Of a stretch of DNA of 7,725 bases, positions 1-4,379 are shown piece after piece. The stretch spans positions 1 to 7,725 of the forward strand of contig JBGPKH010000444.1 of assembly GCA_041485845.1 (NCBI GenBank). The letters run 5' to 3'. Below the pieces are notes generated by a model. It had not been told where the DNA came from and made no database searches. It worked only from the letters and a program-made list of their open reading frames with translations. The DNA comes from OMOG01 sp041485845. GTDB lineage: Bacteria; Acidobacteriota; Terriglobia; Bryobacterales; Bryobacteraceae. The translations under genes were made by a program, and so were the position numbers. Every line of letters begins with the position of its first letter. Within the stretch, counting starts at the first letter, position 1.

Positions 1-959
1 CCTACGCTTCCATTCTCTCCACCATCCAGGAGCGCGAGTACGTCCGCAAAGACGGGGGCCGCTTCCTGCCGACCGAGCTCGGCATGGTGGTCACCGACCT
101 GCTGCTCGAAAGCTTCGACGACATCTTCGATGTCACCTACACTGCGCGCATGGAAGAGGAGCTGGACGAGATCGAAGAAGGCAAGCTCGACTGGCGCGCG
201 GCCATGTCCGAGTTCTACGAGCGCTTCGACAAGGACCTGAGGCACGCCGAAGAGCACATGACCAACATCAAGCGGATGGAACGGCCCACCGACTTGACGT
301 GCGAGAAGTGCGGCAAGCCCCTGGTCATCAAGTGGGGCAAGCACGGCAGCTTCATCGCCTGCACCGGCTATCCCGACTGCACCTACACGCGCGAGCTCAC
401 GGTCGATCTGCCGGACGTCGACAAGTTCGATCTCTCCGAGCAGGGAGAAGAGGAGTACTGCGAGAACTGCGGGCGCCCGATGGTGCTCAAGAAGGGCCGC
501 TTCGGCCAGTTCTTCGCCTGCTCGGGATATCCCGACTGCAAGACCACCAAGCAGATCGGCGGCACGCAGAAGAAGCCAGACCAGCCGCTCGACGAGAAAT
601 GCCCCCAGTGCGGCAACCACATGGTGCTGAAGAGCGGCCGCTTCGGCGAGTTCACCGCGTGCAGCAATTACCCGGCGTGCAAATACGTCAAGCAGAAGAC
701 CATCGGGATGAAGTGCCCGGATTGTTCCGAGGGCGAGATCATCGAGCGCCGCTCCAAGAAGGGCCGGACCTTCTACGGCTGCAACCGCTACCCCGACTGC
801 AAGTTCGTCTCCTGGGGCAAGCCGGTCGCCGAGAAGTGCCCCGAATGCGGCAGTCCCTACATGGTGGAGAAGTGGCTGAAGGCCGGCGCCGTGTGGCAAT
901 GCCCCCACGCCGAGTGCAAGCACAAGCAGCCCGCCCCACAGCCCGTGCTCGCGCAGTAG
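1..959 (+). CDS. topA: DNA topoisomerase I (type IA), C-terminal part, 5' end outside window
   Basis: This is the 3' end of a type IA DNA topoisomerase, the enzyme that relaxes negative supercoils by single-strand passage. The frame is open from base 3 to the TAG at 957-959 (318 residues). The ATG at 84 is internal: the residues before it (YASILSTIQERE, then FLPTELG) are the conserved end of the topoisomerase core. The TOPRIM domain and catalytic tyrosine lie upstream of the window. After the core end come five four-cysteine zinc ribbons, at about bases 300-380, 465-540, 597-680, 714-800 and 837-917. The first four have the usual CxxC, aromatic/Gly, C-x5-C (YPDC or YPAC) pattern; the last ends C-x4-C. 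E. coli TopA has fewer clear ribbons, and the number varies between phyla. The identification is secure. Confidence 0.96.
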   Translation, partial: YASILSTIQEREYVRKDGGRFLPTELGMVVTDLLLESFDDIFDVTYTARMEEELDEIEEGKLDWRAAMSEFYERFDKDLRHAEEHMTNIKRMERPTDLTCEKCGKPLVIKWGKHGSFIACTGYPDCTYTRELTVDLPDVDKFDLSEQGEEEYCENCGRPMVLKKGRFGQFFACSGYPDCKTTKQIGGTQKKPDQPLDEKCPQCGNHMVLKSGRFGEFTACSNYPACKYVKQKTIGMKCPDCSEGEIIERRSKKGRTFYGCNRYPDCKFVSWGKPVAEKCPECGSPYMVEKWLKAGAVWQCPHAECKHKQPAPQPVLAQ

Positions 960-962
960 GTA

Positions 963-1045
963 GGACAGACCATCGCTTTTTGTGGTCTGTCATCACTCGC
1001 TAAAGCACGGCTGGGCGACAGACGACCAAAGGTGATCGTCTGTCC
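963..1045. repeat. REPIN-like pair of inverted hairpins (GACAGAC core)
   Basis: Two 29-nt hairpins lie between topA and the next gene, at 963-991 and, inverted, at 1017-1045. Each has a 9-bp stem (GACAGACCA/TGGTCTGTC and GACAGACGA/TCGTCTGTC) and a 10-nt loop. Aligned with one reverse-complemented they match at 24 of 29 positions, and two of the five differences are a compensatory C-G to G-C swap in the stem. Two inverted palindromes with a short spacer is the architecture of REPIN elements. The first hairpin has a T-run in its loop but no T-tract after it, so a role as topA terminator is uncertain. Confidence 0.7.
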
Positions 1046-1065
1046 CACTGCAAGGCCAACCATGC

Positions 1066-1071
1066 TAGCCT
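1066..1071 (+). promoter_or_regulatory. weak candidate -10 hexamer for the MDR oxidoreductase
   Basis: TAGCCT keeps the TA...T pattern of a -10 box and lies 7 nt before the ATG at 1079. No Shine-Dalgarno sequence precedes that ATG. If real, transcription would start at or next to the start codon. No convincing -35 is visible, and a match this loose is common by chance. Confidence 0.2.
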
Positions 1072-1078
1072 TGTCACC

Positions 1079-2107
1079 ATGAAAGTCGCCCGCATCCACC
1101 AGCACGGCGGCCCCGGCGTGCTGGCGTATGAACACGCGCCCGAGCCGGCCATCCGCGCGGACCAGGTTCTGGTCCGCGTCCGCGCCTGCGCGCTCAACCA
1201 CCTCGACCTCTTCGTGCGCGCGGGCATCCCCGGGATGAAGTTCGCCATGCCGCACGTGCTGGGCAGCGACATTGCCGGCGATATCGTGGAAACGGGGCCG
1301 CTCTGCGAGCGCGTCGAGACCGGCTGGCGCGTGCTGCTTTCTCCCGGATTGAGCTGCCGCCAGTGCGCGCAGTGCCTCTCCGGCAACGACAATCTCTGCC
1401 GCCGTTACACCCTGTTCGGCTACGGTGTGGATGGCGGCAACTGCGAGCTCCTGGCCGCGCCGGAGTACAGCGTAATCCGGATTCCCGACGACCTCGGCTT
1501 CGACGAGGCCGCCGCGGCGCCGCTGGTCTTTCTCACCGCCTGGCACATGCTCATCGCCCGCGCGCGGCTGCAGCCGGGCGAGGATGTGCTGGTGCTGTCC
1601 GCGTCGAGCGGAGTGGGCTCGGCCGCCATCCAGATTGCGCGGATGTTCCAGTGTCGCGTGATCGCCACCGCGGGCGGTGAAGAGAAGCTGGCCAAGGCAC
1701 GCGACCTCGGCGCCGGGCACGTGATCGATCACTACCGTCAGGACATCTCCGCCGAGGTGAAGAAGATCACCGGCAAGCGCGGAGTGGACGTGGTCATCGA
1801 GCATGTGGGCGCCGCCACATGGCCCAAGAGCCTGGAATCCCTCGCGCCCGCCGGCCGCCTGGTGACCTGCGGGGCGACCACCGGCTACGACGCCCGCGTC
1901 GATCTGCGCTACCTCTTCAGCAAGCAGTGGAGCGTGCTCGGATCGTTCGTGGGGACCATGGGCGAGTTGCACCAGGTGCTGAAGTTCGTCTTCCGGAAGC
2001 AGCTCAAGCCGGTGATCGACCAGGTCTATCCGCTCGCCGAGATCCGCGCCGCGCACGACCGCCTGGAGCGGAAGGAGCAGTTCGGCAAGCTGGTGGCGAG
2101 GCCGTAG
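1079..2107 (+). CDS. MDR-superfamily zinc-binding dehydrogenase / quinone oxidoreductase-like
   Basis: A 342-residue medium-chain dehydrogenase/reductase, expected to be a cytoplasmic NAD(P)H-dependent oxidoreductase; the substrate cannot be read from the sequence. The N-terminal GroES-like fold contains C37 (ACALNHLDL) and a four-cysteine structural zinc lobe, C93, C96, C99 and C107. The Rossmann part has the cofactor loop SASSGVGSAAIQIA at about 174-187, then the family's KLAKARDLGAGHVIDH at 203-218. The usual catalytic-zinc GHE motif is replaced by GSD (62-64), so the His ligand is missing while C37 remains. That pattern suggests a structural zinc only and a quinone-reductase-like or enoyl-reductase-like activity rather than a classical zinc alcohol dehydrogenase. 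The ATG at 1079 gives normal family length but has no clear ribosome site. A long antisense open frame overlaps it and is not a gene. The superfamily is certain; the specific function is unknown. Confidence 0.9.
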   Translation: MKVARIHQHGGPGVLAYEHAPEPAIRADQVLVRVRACALNHLDLFVRAGIPGMKFAMPHVLGSDIAGDIVETGPLCERVETGWRVLLSPGLSCRQCAQCLSGNDNLCRRYTLFGYGVDGGNCELLAAPEYSVIRIPDDLGFDEAAAAPLVFLTAWHMLIARARLQPGEDVLVLSASSGVGSAAIQIARMFQCRVIATAGGEEKLAKARDLGAGHVIDHYRQDISAEVKKITGKRGVDVVIEHVGAATWPKSLESLAPAGRLVTCGATTGYDARVDLRYLFSKQWSVLGSFVGTMGELHQVLKFVFRKQLKPVIDQVYPLAEIRAAHDRLERKEQFGKLVARP

Positions 2108-2118
2108 GGGCGGGGAGT

Positions 2119-2221
2119 GGGACAGGCCTCCTGGCCTGTCCTTTCGAAGGGCGCTGCGCGAGCGTCACGTGGCGGCTCGACGGATCGCTGTCTGAATCGG
2201 ACAGGCCAGGAGGCCTGTCCC
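2119..2221. repeat. REPIN-like perfect 23-bp inverted repeat, each arm a hairpin (GACAGGCC core)
   Basis: Arms at 2119-2141 and 2199-2221 are exact reverse complements over 23 nt, separated by 57 nt. Each arm is itself a hairpin with a 9-bp stem (GGACAGGCC/GGCCTGTCC) and a 4-nt loop (TCCT or AGGA). The element fills the gap between the convergent oxidoreductase and VOC genes. Its right arm ends one base before the VOC stop codon (2223-2225), so it may end transcripts from both sides, although no T-tract follows. The GGACAG/CTGTC ends are shared with the repeat after topA, which suggests one repeat family. Confidence 0.7.
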
Positions 2222-2222
2222 C

Positions 2223-2597
2223 CTACGCCAGCGGCTTCTGGCGATGCACCAGGTGGACGAAGTTTCCGTCGCCGTCGGCGAAGAACACCAGGCGATTGCC
2301 CTTATTGTCGATCGGCTCGCCCAGAAACTCCACGCCCGCCTTGCGTAACTGCTCGTGCGCCGCGTCGAAGTCCTCCACCAGGATTGCCAGGTGGCGGATG
2401 CCGGGGTCCTTCATCTTCTGCACGGCGCGCTCTCCTTCCGAGCGGATGATTTCGAGCATCGTCCCGTTGGCCGCCTTCACGAAGTAGTTGCCGTCGTACT
2501 CGAAGTTGATGGTGAATTCCAGATGATCGACGTACCACTGCGCCAACTTCCCCGGGTTGGGCGAGGCGATGGCGGTGTGCTCCAGTCCTTTGAACAT
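2223..2597 (-). CDS. VOC-fold (glyoxalase/bleomycin resistance/dioxygenase superfamily) protein
   Basis: A 124-residue cytoplasmic protein with the two beta-alpha-beta-beta-beta modules of the vicinal oxygen chelate fold. The first module opens with FKGLEHTAIASPNPGKLAQWY and the second with GIRHLAILVEDFDAAHEQL. Putative metal ligands by position are H7, E49 (MLEI), H69 and, near the end, H115 in DGDGNFVHLVHR, where many family members have Glu. The substrate is unknown; lyase, isomerase, dioxygenase and drug-binding roles all occur in this fold. The ATG lies 4 nt after the TAG of the upstream deiodinase-like gene. AGGAG overlaps that TAG with only 1 nt before the ATG, so translation probably depends on coupling from the upstream gene. 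An in-frame TAG just upstream leaves no longer start. The two genes form an operon, which hints at a linked substrate or redox role. Confidence 0.88.
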   Translation of the reverse strand: MFKGLEHTAIASPNPGKLAQWYVDHLEFTINFEYDGNYFVKAANGTMLEIIRSEGERAVQKMKDPGIRHLAILVEDFDAAHEQLRKAGVEFLGEPIDNKGNRLVFFADGDGNFVHLVHRQKPLA

Positions 2598-2601
2598 GCT
2601 C

Positions 2602-3315
2602 CTAGTCTACGACGGTGCGCAGCGCCGCCTCCAGGTTCGACGGATCGAAGCCAAATGGGCCGGGAGCGCTCTTGTACACCACGCGGCCCTCGCGATCGAC
2701 CAGCAGCAGGCGGTCGGGCCAGCCGGTGTACAGCCGCTCGACCGTGTTGTCGATGCCATCGATCAATGCAGGGAAGCGGATTCCCAGCGTGCGCACGCAG
2801 CTCTCGGCCACCTGAAACCGTTCGCCCTCCGAGCGCGGATTGCGGAACACCACGCCCTCGCGGATGTTGCTGCGCATCTGCCAGATGTCGCTGGGGTGCG
2901 CCTCTTCGATGTACACGGCGTAGAAGGCTACGCGGTCGCGATAAGTCTCGTACAGCTTGTTGAGCGCGGGAACCTCCCGGCGAAAGGGCGGTCAAGTGTA
3001 GCTGCCGAAGACCAGGACCACCGGACGCGAGCCGCGTAAGGACGAAAGCTGTACAGTCTCCTTATGGTCGAGCGACGGCAGGCGGAAGTCCGGCGCGGCG
3101 TCTCCCGGTTTCAGCGAGCCCGCGCGGGCGCGCATCCACAACGGCTCGAACGGCAGGACCATCATGAGGGGGAACGGGGTCCGCGCGACGATCCGGCCGA
3201 AGACCGCGGGAGGCTGCGACATGGCCCAGTACAGCCCCGCGCAGAGCGCGGCCTCGACGGACACCAGGACCGCCACGCTCCACAGCAGGATGCGCGAGAT
3301 GCGGCGCGCCGTCAT
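2602..3315 (-). CDS. deiodinase-family thioredoxin-fold selenoprotein, membrane-anchored (Sec at in-frame TGA)
   Basis: Read as one gene, this encodes 237 residues with TGA at codon 108 taken as selenocysteine. Residues 9-31 form an N-terminal membrane helix or uncleaved signal anchor. Residues 66-107 resemble the redoxin start (PGDAAPDFRLPSL, then PVVLVFGSYT). The TGA sits in GSYT-[TGA]-PPF, where iodothyronine deiodinases have the catalytic Sec of SCT-U-PPF or PSF. The downstream frame is strongly deiodinase-like: YIEEAHPSDIW (135-145), then RLLLVDREGRVVYKSAPGPF (202-221). The YIEEAH histidine is 32 residues after the TGA, matching Sec126 to His158 of vertebrate type 1 enzyme as I recall them. 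The second deiodinase histidine appears replaced (P160 by eye). The ATG at 3315 follows an in-frame TAG and lacks a ribosome site. The fold likely faces the periplasm and performs selenol redox chemistry; the substrate is unknown. A nonsense-mutated Cys homologue or sequencing error is the alternative. Confidence 0.85.
2964..2981 (-). promoter_or_regulatory. candidate bacterial SECIS hairpin downstream of the TGA codon
   Basis: On the minus strand, 12 nt after the TGA, CGGGA (2979-2975) pairs with TCCCG (2971-2967) around a 3-nt loop GGT (2974-2972). Two further pairs form below a bulged C (2981-2980 with 2965-2964). Bacterial SECIS elements lie inside the reading frame just after the UGA and carry a guanine in the first two loop positions, about 16-37 nt from the UGA. 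Here the first loop G is 18 nt after it. SelB would bind this loop. The hairpin was found by eye and not folded. Confidence 0.65.
2992..2994 (-). other. in-frame TGA, probable selenocysteine codon
   Basis: The complement reads AGC TAC ACT TGA CCG CCC TTT, that is Ser-Tyr-Thr-[TGA]-Pro-Pro-Phe. The TGA replaces the redox Cys/Sec of the deiodinase active site. No other stop interrupts the frame between 3315 and 2602, and both sides keep family-conserved residues without a frame change. Confidence 0.82.
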
Positions 3316-3324
3316 GATTCTTGA

Positions 3325-3330
3325 ATTCTA
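3325..3330 (-). promoter_or_regulatory. candidate -10 hexamer for the deiodinase-like/VOC operon
   Basis: TAGAAT on the minus strand lies 9 nt before the ATG at 3315, predicting a transcript starting about 2 nt before the start codon. There is no ribosome site there. The same GCTAGAAT octamer precedes the GH39 gene. No -35 was recognised. Confidence 0.35.
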
Positions 3331-3392
3331 GCAGGATCGTGGAGCGCACGGGCCGGGAAATCCTTGACTTCGGGTTTGCCTTTTCATTGTGC

Positions 3393-3398
3393 TACGAT
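3393..3398 (+). promoter_or_regulatory. candidate -10 hexamer of the toxin-antitoxin operon
   Basis: TACGAT fits a -10 box and lies just before the inverted repeat at 3405-3423, so initiation would fall in the putative operator. TTGACT at 3364-3369 looks like a -35 but is 23 nt away, too far for normal sigma-70 spacing. Confidence 0.35.
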
Positions 3399-3404
3399 AG
3401 ACCT

Positions 3405-3423
3405 GTACGGAAAATTACCGTAC
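3405..3423. promoter_or_regulatory. inverted repeat, likely toxin-antitoxin operator
   Basis: GTACGG, seven AT-rich bases, then CCGTAC form a perfect 6+6 inverted repeat between the candidate -10 and the ribosome site of the antitoxin gene. Ribbon-helix-helix antitoxins bind short palindromes in their own promoters, so this is a natural autoregulation site. Confidence 0.55.
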
Positions 3424-3430
3424 GCTCGAT

Positions 3431-3438
3431 GGAGGAGG
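3431..3438 (+). promoter_or_regulatory. strong ribosome binding site deciding a GTG start
   Basis: GGAGGAGG lies 4 nt (7 nt from its first GGAGG) before the GTG at 3443. It is the only near-consensus Shine-Dalgarno site with good spacing among the genes here and fixes the non-ATG start of the antitoxin. Confidence 0.7.
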
Positions 3439-3442
3439 CGCC

Positions 3443-3763
3443 GTGAGTCGTACCGCTCAGAGGACCAACGCGAAGAAGTCGCGGGCAGGCAGCCCGAGAA
3501 TGTACCGGTTTGACGCCAGGCTCAATCGGGAACAGAAATTGCTCATCCAACGGGCCGCCGAGATGGAGGGCCGAAGCATGACCGATTTTGTGCTGCAGAG
3601 CGCCGCGGCGGCGGCTGAACGAACCATCGAGGAGCGCACCGTGCTGGTTCTGAGCGCTCGCGACAGTTTGAGGTTCGCAAAGGCCATTCTCCACCCGCCC
3701 GAACCTGGCCCGGCATTGAGAAAGGCGGCCCGCGAATATGCGGAGATGATGGGCAACCGGTGA
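3443..3763 (+). CDS. tacA: TacA-family (DUF1778) antitoxin, ribbon-helix-helix
   Basis: A 106-residue type II antitoxin predicted to bind operator DNA through an N-terminal ribbon-helix-helix and neutralise the acetyltransferase toxin encoded next to it. The DNA-binding beta strand is about residues 18-27 (PRMYRFDARL). Two helices follow (about 28-43 and 45-60), with the family motif MTDFVLQSA. The toxin-binding C-terminal part contains VLSARDSLRFAKAILHPPEP (69-88), typical of DUF1778. The first 17 residues are basic and probably flexible. The GTG start is set by a strong ribosome site. Its last four bases (GTGA) contain the start of the toxin gene, so the two are translationally coupled with the antitoxin first, as usual. 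The symbol is given at family level. The pair may have arrived by transfer as an independent module, since it is unrelated to its neighbours. Confidence 0.9.
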   Translation: MSRTAQRTNAKKSRAGSPRMYRFDARLNREQKLLIQRAAEMEGRSMTDFVLQSAAAAAERTIEERTVLVLSARDSLRFAKAILHPPEPGPALRKAAREYAEMMGNR

Positions 3764-4284
3764 ACGACGCTTCACTTCCCGATTATCGGTTCGAGCCCCT
3801 GAAGCATTCTCACGACCGGTCCCGGTTTCAGTGCGGTGTTGTGGAGCTGGATTATTACCTCCATCATCAAGTGAGTCAAGACGCCAGGCGAAAAGTGGCC
3901 GTACCTTTCGCGATGATCGATCCCAGCGGCATCATCGTGGGATATTACACGCTTTCGGCCTATGGCCTTCGGCTGGGAGAACTGCCGGAGGGTGTCGCGA
4001 AGAAACTCCCCAGGTATCCACTGCTTCCGGCGACGCTCGTGGGAAGATTGGCAATCGGCAAAGAGTATCGTGGACGGAATCTTGGGCGGATGCTCTTGAT
4101 GGATTCTTTGCACAGAAGCTGGAAGAACGCGGCGGTCGTCGCCTCGACCGGTGTGGTCGTCGAAGCGCTTGATGAATCGGCCCAGGCACTCTATCGCCAC
4201 CACGAATTCACGCCACTTCTGAATCGGCCCAACAAACTGTTCCTTCCGATGACTACGATCGAGAGGTCGTTCCAAGGGCTGTGA
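3760..4284 (+). CDS. tacT: TacT-type GNAT acetyltransferase toxin
   Basis: A 174-residue GNAT-fold N-acetyltransferase paired with the DUF1778 antitoxin. Characterised relatives (TacT, AtaT, ItaT) use acetyl-CoA to acetylate the amino acid on charged tRNAs and block translation. Family marks seen are FQCGVVELDYYL (23-34), VGYYTLSA (60-67), the LVGRLAIGKEYRG segment (93-105) and the acetyl-CoA pyrophosphate loop RGRNLGRMLL (104-113). The C-terminal part has SAQALYRHHEF (140-150) and the family-typical KLFLPMTTIE (159-168). Y145 is in the position of the catalytic tyrosine of TacT by motif. Length is normal and no key residue is missing, so the toxin looks intact. It starts at a GTG inside the antitoxin stop region (4-nt overlap) without its own good ribosome site. 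The target tRNA cannot be predicted from the sequence. Confidence 0.9.
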   Translation: MNDASLPDYRFEPLKHSHDRSRFQCGVVELDYYLHHQVSQDARRKVAVPFAMIDPSGIIVGYYTLSAYGLRLGELPEGVAKKLPRYPLLPATLVGRLAIGKEYRGRNLGRMLLMDSLHRSWKNAAVVASTGVVVEALDESAQALYRHHEFTPLLNRPNKLFLPMTTIERSFQGL

Positions 4285-4379
4285 TAGGCCTGCTGCCGGC
4301 AGCGAGGCGGCGCTGCATGGGCTCCGGACGGGCACGGCTGGCCAGCGAAACGCAGGTGAGTCTGGCCGCCGAGGGTCGC
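4285..4379. other. convergent intergenic gap with two perfect palindromes, possible bidirectional terminator
   Basis: The gap between the toxin gene and the GH39 gene, which end toward each other, holds the 12-bp palindrome GCTGCCGGCAGC (4292-4303). It is extended by GCCT/AGGC arms with one bulged G (4288-4308). A second palindrome, GCTGGCCAGC, is at 4337-4346. No T-tract follows either, so intrinsic termination is only possible. No gene was seen here. Confidence 0.4.

Noticed and set aside
84..86. ATG at 84 as the start of a separate zinc-finger protein
   Set aside because: The frame is open to the window edge and the codons before it encode conserved topoisomerase I core residues.
964..991. 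Classical Rho-independent terminator of topA
   Set aside because: The stem is good, but the T-run is in the loop and no T-tract follows; an inverted relative 25 nt away fits a repeat element better.
857..2056. 399-codon open frame on the minus strand opposite the oxidoreductase
   Set aside because: The sequence is low in recognisable motifs, rich in Ala/Arg/Gly/His as expected for an antisense frame in GC-rich DNA, and fully overlaps a clear gene.
2602..3315. Deiodinase-like gene as a pseudogene or as two separate genes (2992-3315 and a GTG-started 2602-2916)
   Set aside because: The only lesion is TGA at the exact Sec/Cys site, the frame is conserved on both sides, a SECIS-like hairpin follows, and a GTG start at 2916 would remove the active site from a thioredoxin fold. 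Sequencing error or fresh nonsense mutation cannot be fully excluded.
3364..3369. TTGACT as the -35 box of the toxin-antitoxin promoter
   Set aside because: It is 23 nt from the best -10 hexamer, and at 17 nt spacing the would-be -10 is TTGTGC.
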